Assembly (NCBI GenBank): GCA_021647145.1
Contig: JAKIVF010000086.1
Location: forward strand, 1-15,387
DNA from: Methylococcaceae bacterium
GTDB lineage: Bacteria > Pseudomonadota > Gammaproteobacteria > Methylococcales > Methylomonadaceae
Direction of reading: 5' to 3'
Length of the DNA stretch: 15,387 nt
Part shown: positions 1 through 7,309 of the stretch, one piece after another
Layout: each line of letters begins with the position of its first letter
Numbering within the stretch: the first letter of the stretch is position 1
Made by a program: the position numbers and the translations under genes
Notes under the pieces: model-generated
The model's input: only the letters and a program-made list of their open reading frames with translations
Told to the model about the DNA's origin: nothing
Databases searched by the model: none

Positions 1-67
1 ATTTAGGGTCATCAAGGCGGCCGGCATTAGGCATTTCAAGTTTTATTTTTCCGTCAGTATCGGCTCA
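1..67 (-). pseudogene. DUF748 coding frame continuing beyond the TGA, cut by the window edge
   Basis: Reading the minus strand straight through the TGA at 65-67 gives ADTDGKIKLEMP, then GRLDDPK, in the same frame. This is the conserved DUF748 pattern LLxDxxGxIxLxxPxxGxLDDP. The stop occupies the position of the second leucine in that pattern, so a single TTA to TGA change would explain it. The rest of the gene lies outside the window. TGA is a normal stop here, since bioA and the gene at 9274 end in it. Confidence 0.75.
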
Positions 68-2263
68 TAATTCGATTGCTAAGTCTAAAGGCAAAGAGAC
101 GGCATCAGGGTTTTCTACCGTGTCACCTAAAACTAGTTGATCAATTAAAAGATTGTTAGTTGCGGATAACTTTTTGTTTTGAATATTATATTTTAAGCTT
201 AATGACATATTGCCTTTTTCAATTTTACGACCAGCAAATTCGGCCATATAAGGCGTCATTAAAGGCATTGGCATACTTTTAAAATCAAGTGTCACATCAG
301 AATTTCCTAGCTCAGGGCTAATAATGCCTTTAATATTCACAGGAGCTAAATTAGAGACTTTTCCTTTTAAACCAACTTTTATAACTGCATTTTTATCGGA
401 TGAAATTCCCGTTACAGAACCTTTTAATTTATTAATATGTGCAGAAAATGGCAAAATAAGAGACATATCTGAAAAATCAGAAACACTATCAGTTAAAGTA
501 AAGTGTGCAATTTTAAATGTGGGTTTAATTTCATCTTTTTTGGTAGGTTTAGCTTGCTCTTTTTTTGCAGGTTCTTTTTTCTCTTTATTAACAAGGATAT
601 CAGTTACATTAATACTTTTGTTTTTTCTTATTAAAACACGAGAGTATAGTTTGTTTATTTTTACAGAATCAATTAGATAGCTATTTTTTGCTAGATCAAC
701 ATCTATTTTTTCAATATTTAGGTAGTTCCATTTCAGAAAGTCTTTATTTGAAACTTGATCTCGGGTTACAAATTCTGTGATATGACTATCACCTGTAAAT
801 TTTAGTCCAAAAGGTTTGTTTTCTTCTTGGAACATAGATATGTTGGCATTAACATTAAACAATCCAGAAACTAAATCTAGACGTGCAACCGTATTTAAAT
901 ATGGCTGAAAATCCTTTAGGGCAATGCTATCAGCATCGATATTTATATTGCTTGAAAATGGAGCTGATACCATCGTCCCGTCAAAATTTAAGGTGCCAGC
1001 ATTATTTATTTTAACACCTAGCTGAAATGGAAGTTTTGCACCTGGTTTATTACTTAATTTTGTAGCACTAAGATTAATAGAGCTTAAATCAATTACTGCA
1101 GGTGTTGGCGTTAATGTTTTATCAGTAAAATTAAAAGCAAAATTATTCATCTCAAGAAGATTTAGTTTGACGTTCCAAGGCGTTTCATCTTTTTCAGTAA
1201 CGGCTGTTTTTTGTGTTGATTTGTTTTCTTTAGAGTTTGAGTTAAAAAGAGTCTGATAATTGATGACACCTTCAGAATTTAGCCACGCTTTAAACTGAGC
1301 GTCAGCAGAAGATACTTTATTTATGACAATGTCTTTTTTAAGCAGATCCAGGGTGATCCCTGATATTTTGAAATTAGGGATATTAATAAGTGAATCTGTT
1401 TTTCCTTTTTCAGAAATTTGTAATTCATTTATGTCAAGATGAGCATCTTTGATGAGAAATTGCAGGCCTTTTTTTGTTTCGTTTAGATGATAGTCAATTT
1501 CTAAAACTTCTGATCCTTTTAAAATTTCAAAACTAACAGAATCTTGCAAAAAAAGCTCCCAAACTTTTTTGAAATTAACTTTATGTAGTGTTATTTTTCC
1601 AATTGAATTTAATGGTGTTAATACTAAATCTCCTTTCCAATTAAGTTCGCCACCAGATGCTAGGGCTAATGAAAACTCCATTTGGGATTGATCGTTAACT
1701 TTGGTGGAAAATTGATCCAGAGTTAAATCTAGAGGATAGATTGTTTCTTTTTGGGGTTGAGAATAAAAATCATCTTCCCAGCTCAATTTAGCCTTAGAAA
1801 TAATTGTTTTTATAATGATGAAGGGAAAAGGACCCTCATCTTTTTCCTCTTTTGTTTCTGGTTTTTCAGTATTTAGTAAGTCAGTAAAATTAAAATCACC
1901 TTTCTTATATCGTTGTATTAATGCACTGGGTTGATCGAGACTTATTTGATCTAGCGTTAAAGTAAAATTTCCTATTGATTTTAAAAATGCTACATTGACA
2001 TTCAGTTTTTCAAAACTGAAAAAGCTACTTTTATCAAGGTTTTTAAGATCAAAGCCATGAAGGTTGAGCTCTAATGAAAAGGGATTAAACTCAATATCTT
2101 TAATTTGAGCGACTCGGTTCAATTGTTCATTTGCTATTTTAGGTATTTGATTTTTTAAAACGGCAGGAATTATCAGAAACCCTATTAGTGAATAGATAAC
2201 TAATGCTACTGTAATATAAAGTAATACCGTTTTAGTTTTTGCTGAAACGATTAACTCTTTCAT
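65..2263 (-). CDS. DUF748 (AsmA-like) envelope protein, cut short by an in-frame TGA
   Basis: The product is 732 residues up to the stop. A single N-terminal membrane anchor (about residues 12-34, between lysines) is followed by a long beta-rich region with the repetitive hydrophobic and LSINLSA-like strands typical of DUF748/AsmA-related proteins, which are thought to span the periplasm. A Lys/Glu/Pro-rich linker lies near residues 555-575. The last residues before the stop, SLPLDLAIEL, match the start of the highly conserved C-terminal DUF748 block; family members normally continue for a few hundred more residues. A GAGAG Shine-Dalgarno-like sequence sits about 6 bases before the ATG. The gene is divergent from the DUF5658 gene. 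The precise role is unknown; the family is linked to envelope and lipid-transport biology by similarity to AsmA. The family call is from remembered motif pattern, not a search. Confidence 0.82.
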   Translation of the reverse strand: MKELIVSAKTKTVLLYITVALVIYSLIGFLIIPAVLKNQIPKIANEQLNRVAQIKDIEFNPFSLELNLHGFDLKNLDKSSFFSFEKLNVNVAFLKSIGNFTLTLDQISLDQPSALIQRYKKGDFNFTDLLNTEKPETKEEKDEGPFPFIIIKTIISKAKLSWEDDFYSQPQKETIYPLDLTLDQFSTKVNDQSQMEFSLALASGGELNWKGDLVLTPLNSIGKITLHKVNFKKVWELFLQDSVSFEILKGSEVLEIDYHLNETKKGLQFLIKDAHLDINELQISEKGKTDSLINIPNFKISGITLDLLKKDIVINKVSSADAQFKAWLNSEGVINYQTLFNSNSKENKSTQKTAVTEKDETPWNVKLNLLEMNNFAFNFTDKTLTPTPAVIDLSSINLSATKLSNKPGAKLPFQLGVKINNAGTLNFDGTMVSAPFSSNINIDADSIALKDFQPYLNTVARLDLVSGLFNVNANISMFQEENKPFGLKFTGDSHITEFVTRDQVSNKDFLKWNYLNIEKIDVDLAKNSYLIDSVKINKLYSRVLIRKNKSINVTDILVNKEKKEPAKKEQAKPTKKDEIKPTFKIAHFTLTDSVSDFSDMSLILPFSAHINKLKGSVTGISSDKNAVIKVGLKGKVSNLAPVNIKGIISPELGNSDVTLDFKSMPMPLMTPYMAEFAGRKIEKGNMSLSLKYNIQNKKLSATNNLLIDQLVLGDTVENPDAVSLPLDLAIEL

Positions 2264-2393
2264 TTTTATCTCTCATGAATATAGAGGTAGATGAAGTTTT
2301 TTCTACCATTAAAAAATTATGATATCTTAAACATAGGTGAAAGTTTGTTAGATTATTTCATTTTCTAAGGATTATGGGGCTAATTAAGAAATA

Positions 2394-2437
2394 TATCTCT
2401 ATGTATATTGTACCTGAGTACAATATACATAGAGATA
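2394..2437. repeat. Perfect 20-bp inverted repeat with 4-base loop
   Basis: The left arm 2394-2413 starts TATCTCTATG and ends ATTGTAC. The right arm 2418-2437 is its exact reverse complement, and the loop is CTGA. No T-run follows on either strand and the neighbours are divergent, so a terminator is unlikely. It could be an operator, a cruciform or RNA hairpin, or the end of a lost mobile element. Confidence 0.85.
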
Positions 2438-2563
2438 AGTTTTACATTAAGCTACAGGTTTGAGTATTTAATGAATTATGCGCCAAGCTCCAAGAACTTT
2501 TTTAAGCTCTTGCTTCTTAGGGGGTGGAGAGACGAATAATATTAAATCCTCCTTCCTTAGGAA

Positions 2564-2709
2564 CGTGTATGAAATAACTTGAACAATTGACTTGTTTTTG
2601 TCCGTTTTTTGCGTTATATCTGTAGTAGCGTAGCTTGCTATGCACCTATTGATACGCCTTGAATACGAACAAAAACTCTACGCCAATTGCCCAACTTATT
2701 TCATGCGCG
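2564..2709. repeat. Long imperfect palindrome, MITE-like
   Basis: The outer arms 2564-2591 and 2682-2709 pair at 22 of 28 positions, with core ATGAAATAA against TTATTTCAT. Inner arms also pair imperfectly (TTTTTGTCCGT against ACGAACAAAAA). The apex is GCGTAGC-TT-GCTATGC (2628-2643). A 146-bp, gene-less, fully foldable unit is what MITEs or large REP-like repeats look like. Its left arm begins about 190 bases before the DUF5658 start and its right arm ends about 47 bases before it, so it may sit in or near that promoter. Confidence 0.65.
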
Positions 2710-2756
2710 TTTTTTAGCATTATTTTTCTAGGTTAATACATTGGAAAGTGATTTTT

Positions 2757-3230
2757 ATGAAACAACCCCTTATTTGTTCAAATGATTTGTTAAGAAGGCA
2801 GAGAGAAAAAGATCGAAGAACTTTAAGTTTTAAGTCTTTTTACAGTTCGTTCAGTATTGGCAGGCGAATTAATGCAAGAAGATCAGGGGAACTAAAACAA
2901 GGTTATTATACGGATAGATATGAAAAATGGGTTGGATGGAGTGCAATTGCCATTGTATTATTAAGTACATTAGATGGTTTTTTTACATTGAATATACTTG
3001 AAAAGGGAGGGACTGAGGTTAACCCTTTTATGCAGGCTTTACTTGAATATGATACTCAAGTTTTTCTGTTTAGTAAGCTAGTGATTACTGTCACTTGCGT
3101 ACTATTTTGTCTTGTACATATTAATTTTCATATGTTCAGAGTTCTTTCAATGAAAATAATGATAAAGAGTATTTTAGCTATTTATCTTGCTTTGATTGGG
3201 TATGAAATATTCTTGCTGACTATAATATAG
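2757..3230 (+). CDS. DUF5658 family small membrane protein
   Basis: The 157-residue product has a basic N-terminus (RRQREKDRR, residues 13-21, and a second cluster RRINARRSGE, 36-45) and then three hydrophobic segments at about 60-82, 103-123 and 138-157. The first contains LSTLDGFFTLNIL and runs into GGTEVNPFM (84-92), the signature I associate with DUF5658. The function is unknown; the basic head is probably cytoplasmic. I chose ATG 2757 because GGAAAG (2743-2748) sits 8 bases upstream; a GTG at 2748 would overlap that ribosome site. The gene stands alone: the DUF748 gene is divergent and an IS66 fossil starts 12 bases after the stop. The stop lies in a short palindrome CTATA-A-TATAG followed by T6, possibly a weak terminator. 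Confidence 0.8.
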   Translation: MKQPLICSNDLLRRQREKDRRTLSFKSFYSSFSIGRRINARRSGELKQGYYTDRYEKWVGWSAIAIVLLSTLDGFFTLNILEKGGTEVNPFMQALLEYDTQVFLFSKLVITVTCVLFCLVHINFHMFRVLSMKIMIKSILAIYLALIGYEIFLLTII

Positions 3231-3241
3231 ATACTTTTTTC

Positions 3242-3257
3242 GTAACTATTCAGCGTA
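3242..3257 (+). repeat. IS66 fossil left terminal inverted repeat
   Basis: GTAACTATTCAGCGTA matches the inverted right end at 4383-4398 at 13 of 16 positions. The first seven bases, GTAACTA, match exactly. Confidence 0.65.
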
Positions 3258-3626
3258 AATAAATACCAAATATCTTGAGATGTTTTGTAGCGTAAAAACT
3301 GTAGTTTTCAAAGAATTGCCAACTCTACGTTAAGCCGATAGAGCATTGCCTCAGAATCTATTAACAGCTATCATTTTTCCTAAACAGCATTCCGGGAGGG
3401 CAGATTTTTTTTGTTCCAAACGCGCTTATATTAAGAAAAATTTATGGTTATAAACCCATAAGATAATAAACTTGTCGCTAATATCTCTATAGGGTCTTTA
3501 TTGAAAATAGATTCTATCAATATTGATGATGTAATCAGTCATGTTAGAGGCTGTTTGAAACTGAACGCAATCTACTGTCTGCACTATAATCAGTGCTAAA
3601 AGCATTCTATTGCTGGCCTCTGTTTT

Positions 3627-4291
3627 ATTAAACCGCCTTCGAGTAACCCTAGTCGAAAAAAGGTATGCGTAAAAAAAAATAAACCTTGGGTGGACAACTT
3701 TTTCATAATGGCAAGATCTTGCAAAAAGTAGATGATCCTGATGAAATCGAGATTATGGGGACAGATTTTTTCAGGTAATATGGTTCTGACTTCCGCGTTA
3801 TTAGGTCGAGTATTACATCATTCACATATAATACAAAGACAAGTGTGCCAGAGCATGGGAACAGGATAAGCATACGTGGGCGAATGAAATTAAACAAAAC
3901 AACTGCTTGAAAGTATGAGCAAAGCTGTTAATGATGCAGGTGGCGTGTTATTGAATAAAGAAGCAGAGTAATGGAAAAATAAATATAGCGACTTGCTGGA
4001 AAAGACACAGATTGAATGTTTATAGCCAGATAAACCTGAAGAAGAAAAATGGAGGCGAATTAAAAGGAGCAAAGCCAGAAAATTGTTAAAAACGCTGATT
4101 GATTATGAAAAAGGATGTTTTACGTTTTGTGATGGATGTGTGCGTACGTACCACAACTGTTTGCTAATAATGCTGCTGAAAATTCAATTCGGATAATTAA
4201 AGTCCATCAGAAAATATCGGGCTGCTTTCGGAGTATGGACGGCACTGAAATGCTTTGCCGAATCAGAGGCTATTTGTCGACTTGTCGCTAA
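3627..4291 (+). pseudogene. IS66-family transposase (TnpC) remnant
   Basis: Pieces of one protein can be followed through changing frames. They are KPPSSNPSRKK from 3630 (family NSSKPPSSD), then GGQLFHNGKILQKVDDPDEI from 3689 (family GGQxGHKGxTL), then WEQDKHTWANEIK from 3856. SMSKAVNDAGG and KARKLLKTLIDYEK run up to about 4117 with TAA and TAG inside, and [25 protein letters not shown] and [11 protein letters not shown] run to the TAA at 4289-4291. The last piece is the diagnostic IS66 C-terminal motif. Roughly 220 codons remain of a protein usually near 500; the middle, with most of the catalytic region, is deleted. It cannot be active. Several frameshifts plus stops suggest an old insertion. 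Confidence 0.85.
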
Positions 4292-4382
4292 CAGAGGTTG
4301 AGTACGACTAGAGCAATGGCAGGGCCAGTGACGCTTGTCTTTGAGAGGGAATTTAGTTTTGTGTTTTTATTTCGTCGGTAAA

Positions 4383-4398
4383 TATGTTGAGTAGTTAC
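4383..4398 (-). repeat. IS66 fossil right terminal inverted repeat
   Basis: TATGTTGAGTAGTTAC is the inverted partner of the repeat at 3242-3257. The outer seven bases are identical once reversed and complemented. Confidence 0.65.
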
Positions 4399-4447
4399 CC
4401 TTTTTTATTATCTTTTCTGTGAAGAGACTTACTCCTGAGTTAAGAAA

Positions 4448-4474
4448 GGATAGGAAAAATAATCTTTCCTACCC
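4448..4474 (-). terminator. Rho-independent terminator after the vWA-OmpA gene
   Basis: On the minus strand GGGTAGGAAA pairs with TTTCCTATCC (10 pairs, one G-U) across a 7-base loop, and TTTCTT follows directly. It begins 36 bases past the stop codon of the lipoprotein gene. A second, smaller hairpin (TATAACT-CTTCA-AGTTATA) lies between it and the gene. Confidence 0.6.
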
Positions 4475-4509
4475 ATTCTTATAAAACGTATAACTTGAAG
4501 AGTTATATT

Positions 4510-5700
4510 TTATTTAGTTAAAACTTTGAAAAGCACTCTACGGTTGTGAGCGCGCCCAGCTTCAGTATCATTCGATGCAACGGGGCTTGTTTCACCGAAC
4601 CCTTGGGTTGATAAGCGAGAAGCATCAATACCATTTTTAATTAGATATTGTTGTACTGAATTTGCTCTTCGTTCAGAAAGTCCTTTATTGTACTCATCGC
4701 TTCCTATGCTATCGGTATGTCCTTGGATTTCAATAGTTAAAGTTGGATTGTCTTTTAGAACAGCGATGGAGTTTTCAAAAACATGTTCCATTTCTGGTTT
4801 TATATCATATTTATCGAAGTCAAAATAGGCACCTCGGAAAGACCAGCAGCCATCTTTATCAGCAATTGCATTTTTAGGAGTGTCTGGACATTTGTCAATT
4901 TCATCTGGCACATCATCGCCATCAGAATTAATAAGAGGTGCTGGCGCAGGCGGAGTAACCTGGTTAAAAAAGACATTTTTTACAAAACCTGCCATGCCAT
5001 CCGTTGTTGCTAGCTCGCTTGCTGTTGCCGAATAGCCGCAACCTGATATTCTAGATAGTTCCACTAACGCTGCTTGACCATCACTTTCAGCTTCATTACC
5101 GACCCAGATAGTAGAGATACATAATTTATCTCCATATTGATCTTTAAGTGCTTGAACTGATGCATCAGGTAGGCCATCATAGTTATGCCCGTCGCTTAAA
5201 AGAATGAGTGCAATATTTCCCGGCGCAGACGCCAAGTCAGTACTCGCTGCATTAAATGCTCTGTCTATAGGTGTTCCTCCACTAGAACATTCAAGTGTAG
5301 AAAGGGCGTTTGTAAATGATGCTGAAGAATAACTTTGAACGGGTTGGTTAAGTTTTGTAAATCCCCAAGAAAGACAAGGTCCATAGCCAAAACTACGTAA
5401 ACCCGAAGAGAGGGTGATGTTAGGGATGGATTTGTTCATTCGAGCTAATAATTCTCTCTCGACAGAAAACTTAGTCGGTTCAGATTGTCCTGGAAATCCT
5501 TCCCCTGAGTATATTTCACTCATTGAAGAGGAGGAGTCATTAATAACAAAGAAAGTATCCGTTTTTTGTTGTAGATAACCTTCATTCATTAGAGCGTTCA
5601 GGTCAGTAGTCTGATAAGGTTGAAAGGTACTGATGGGGGTTGTGCCACAGCCAGATAAAGCAAAGCTTGCTATCGTTGTAGTGAGGAGTAGTTTTTTCAT
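4510..5700 (-). CDS. vWA-domain and OmpA-domain outer-membrane lipoprotein
   Basis: The 396-residue product starts with a lipoprotein signal peptide ending LSG-C, so Cys18 should be lipidated. A von Willebrand A domain spans about 46-245 with a MIDAS site: D55-S57-S59 in NDSSSSM, T143 in GGTPID and D170 in LLSDG, so metal-dependent ligand binding is likely. A Pro/Ala linker (249-256) leads to a calcium-binding thrombospondin type-3-like segment, SDGDDVPDEIDKCPD (259-273). An OmpA C-terminal peptidoglycan-binding domain follows (292-394), with GHTD D330 and R345 at the 15-residue spacing used to hold diaminopimelate. I infer an envelope protein tethering outer membrane to cell wall while presenting a vWA ligand-binding face. 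No Shine-Dalgarno is obvious. It is monocistronic, with a terminator at 4448-4474. Confidence 0.9.
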   Translation of the reverse strand: MKKLLLTTTIASFALSGCGTTPISTFQPYQTTDLNALMNEGYLQQKTDTFFVINDSSSSMSEIYSGEGFPGQSEPTKFSVERELLARMNKSIPNITLSSGLRSFGYGPCLSWGFTKLNQPVQSYSSASFTNALSTLECSSGGTPIDRAFNAASTDLASAPGNIALILLSDGHNYDGLPDASVQALKDQYGDKLCISTIWVGNEAESDGQAALVELSRISGCGYSATASELATTDGMAGFVKNVFFNQVTPPAPAPLINSDGDDVPDEIDKCPDTPKNAIADKDGCWSFRGAYFDFDKYDIKPEMEHVFENSIAVLKDNPTLTIEIQGHTDSIGSDEYNKGLSERRANSVQQYLIKNGIDASRLSTQGFGETSPVASNDTEAGRAHNRRVLFKVLTK

Positions 5701-6292
5701 AGTATGTTTTTTATTTATGTGAAAGAAGATTTTCGTTATAAATACTAAAAATTTACAGGCCCTTAATAATAGTATTATTTATGAGAGTAATCAAATTATT
5801 GTTGTTTTTTTTCCAATGGATAAACAAACAACATGAGTAAGTTTGTTGGACGAAGCCGCTAGCGCGGAGAAAAAGAGCAAGTCCGTAATATGAATAAAAC
5901 ACACCTTAATTTTCTGATCAAAAAAGATTAGAATCACTAAATCTCTCCAAGGAAAATATCTGCTCAATGTCTTTGCCAATTTCTAGTTAATTTAGTGGAA
6001 GTTAAACAAAAAATAGAATAGGATTAACCAAGATATTCAAAACCACGAAATAGTGTCATATGTTACTGAAACTACCATCTTCAATGTAGTCATTCCAACT
6101 CACTGATATATTGTATAATTATTCAAAATCAACATACCTAAAAAGCTATTTTCTAAATAGCACATATTTTGGGACTGTCAAGAGCCACTTCAAAGTATAT
6201 TTCTCGTAATTTAAACTCTTTTTTGCCTCGGGCTTGTCCAACAAACGGTTCAGATTGTGGCTCGCTTCGCGATCACAATCTAACCTTATTCG
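5701..6292. other. Gene-less region between two minus-strand genes
   Basis: No open frame here has a plausible start and ribosome site. It should contain the promoter of the vWA-OmpA gene near 5701-5800, where AT-rich palindrome AATAATA-G-TATTATT (5765-5779) lies. Positions 5841-5851 (GTTTGTTGGAC) and 6236-6246 (its reverse complement) are inverted copies, with related sequence just inside. The right end is the attC-like structure at 6236-6298. Confidence 0.6.
5841..6246. repeat. 406-bp interval bounded by inverted repeats
   Basis: GTTTGTTGGAC at 5841-5851 and its reverse complement at 6236-6246 face each other. Reading inward, both continue with AAGCC (after one extra G on the left) and later AAAAAGAG, so similarity extends over about 35-40 bases with gaps. 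No clear target duplication is seen. It could be a small non-autonomous element or two attC-related ends. Confidence 0.4.
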
Positions 6293-6298
6293 TTAGGT
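6236..6298 (+). other. Candidate integron attC recombination site
   Basis: GTCCAAC (6236-6242) fits the attC outer box RYYYAAC, and GTTAGGT (6292-6298) fits GTTRRRY. Between them GGTT-C-AGATTGTG (6247-6259) pairs with CACAATCTAACC (6274-6285) over 12 pairs, leaving C6251 as one unpaired base in the left arm, as attC sites have. The apex is TCGC-TTC-GCGA. The 63-bp length is within the attC range. The extra base points to the plus strand as canonical, yet both neighbouring genes are minus, and the oxidoreductase stop codon lies inside GTTAGGT. No integrase gene is in the window. Confidence 0.5.
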
Positions 6299-7309
6299 TA
6301 TCTTGACGTGTTGGCCTGTTTTTATTGATTTTAAAGTAGCGTTAATGACTTGGCAATTCAGCTTTGCATCATCTAATGATAAAGCAGGTTTAATGGAGTT
6401 TAATACACAATGGCTAAAATGCTCTACTTCTAGACGAAAGTGATTGGCCAAAGCTAATGTTTCTTGGCATTTTTGTCCTGATTCAGTCCACCATGAGATA
6501 ACTGGGGTTTCTTCCTGTTTCGCCCAAACATTATGGCATTTTAATCCACCTTTAGTCCCAATAACTTCATATTCAGCACGTCTAGCGTGTTCAAATCCGA
6601 AATCAAAATGGGCGTATTTACCTTCACCAAAGTCAATAATTCCATTACAGCTAATATCCGCTCCTGTGTCGATATGTTTTGCCATGGCTGACACTGCAAT
6701 TGGTAAGTCATTATAAAAAGGAAGGCGAGCAGCATGTATAGCATAGCAACCTATGTCCCACATAGCACCACCTCCATTTTCTATATTATTTTCGATACGA
6801 TATAAACGTGCTGGTTGCATCATATAAGAAAAGCAAGATCTAACAGAACGAACAGAACCAATTAAACCAGAATCAATAATTTCCTTCACTCGACCATGCT
6901 GAGGGTGGAACCTGTACATAAAACCTTCCATAACCTTGGCATTTTTTTCAAGTGAAGCAGCTTTTATTGCATCTATATCGCTAGTATTTAATGCCATAGG
7001 CTTTTCACATAAAACATGTTTGCCTTTTTTTATTGCTTTTAAAACCCATTCAGCATGTTCTTTATTGGCTAAGGGAATATAAACTGCTTGAATATTTTCA
7101 TCATTTAATAACTCATCGGGTGAGTTATAGACTGTTACATCTTTTTCTTGAGGAGCATATTTAGCAAGAGTTTCAGCTGCAGCTCCAGAACGTCTGCTGG
7201 AAATTGCGATGAGCTCACTGTTTTCTGCATTAGATATAGCAGGCATCAATTGCTGATTGATTCTGGCTGCACCTAGAATTCCCCAGCGGAGTTTTATATT
7301 GTTATTCAT
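6293..7309 (-). CDS. Gfo/Idh/MocA family NAD(P)-dependent oxidoreductase
   Basis: The 338-residue product is full length for the family. The N-terminal Rossmann fold shows WGILGAARI (9-17) for dinucleotide binding and the beta-alpha repeat to about residue 125. EKPMALN (102-108) holds the family EKP with Lys103. The C-terminal alpha/beta domain contains GGGAMWDIGCYAIH (179-192), with Asp185 and His192 in the usual catalytic region. The pattern resembles D-xylose, glucose-fructose or dihydrodiol dehydrogenase relatives, so a sugar or cyclic alcohol substrate is likely but unspecified. Its ATG overlaps the bioA stop (ATGA), so the two are translated from one message and probably coupled. A role in biotin synthesis is not established. 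The stop codon lies inside the attC-like box at 6292-6298. Confidence 0.92.
   Translation of the reverse strand: MNNNIKLRWGILGAARINQQLMPAISNAENSELIAISSRRSGAAAETLAKYAPQEKDVTVYNSPDELLNDENIQAVYIPLANKEHAEWVLKAIKKGKHVLCEKPMALNTSDIDAIKAASLEKNAKVMEGFMYRFHPQHGRVKEIIDSGLIGSVRSVRSCFSYMMQPARLYRIENNIENGGGAMWDIGCYAIHAARLPFYNDLPIAVSAMAKHIDTGADISCNGIIDFGEGKYAHFDFGFEHARRAEYEVIGTKGGLKCHNVWAKQEETPVISWWTESGQKCQETLALANHFRLEVEHFSHCVLNSIKPALSLDDAKLNCQVINATLKSIKTGQHVKIT

Larger units (their letters stand above)
2264..2756. other. Divergent intergenic region with two palindromic elements
   Basis: This stretch separates the divergent DUF748 and DUF5658 genes and must carry both promoters, though I see no strong -35/-10 pair. 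It holds a perfect 20-bp inverted repeat (2394-2437), a small hairpin AAGAACTT-TTTT-AAGCTCTT with one mismatch around 2492-2511, and a 146-bp imperfect palindrome (2564-2709). I see no protein-coding signal in it. Confidence 0.6.
3242..4398 (+). mobile_element. Decayed IS66-family insertion sequence
   Basis: The left end GTAACTATTCAGCGTA (3242-3257) and the reverse complement of the right end, GTAACTACTCAACATA (4383-4398), agree at 13 of 16 positions and begin with the GTAA typical of IS66 elements. Inside lie broken remains of one transposase in the plus direction. Flanks show CTTTTTT on both sides, one base outside each end (3234-3240 and 4400-4406), a possible degraded target duplication, although the family makes 8 bp and T-runs are common here. 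At about 1.16 kb it is much shorter than intact members, so a large internal part is lost. Confidence 0.75.

Noticed and set aside
65..67. TGA recoded as a sense codon in this organism
   Set aside because: bioA and the TPR-like gene end at TGA at the expected places, so TGA is a working stop here.
324..680. 118-codon plus-strand frame inside the DUF748 gene
   Set aside because: It is antisense to a recognisable protein, has no ribosome site, and its composition mirrors the opposite strand.
3703..4072. Two minus-strand frames of 60-64 codons
   Set aside because: They are antisense to IS66 transposase remnants that read clearly on the plus strand.
3471..4290. Direct repeat CTTGTCGCTA at 3472 and 4281
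   Set aside because: Only ten bases and both lie within the IS66 fossil; one is part of the transposase C-terminus, so likely coincidence.
5791..5979. 62-codon minus-strand frame
   Set aside because: No ribosome site, no family resemblance, and it runs through the inverted repeat near 5841.
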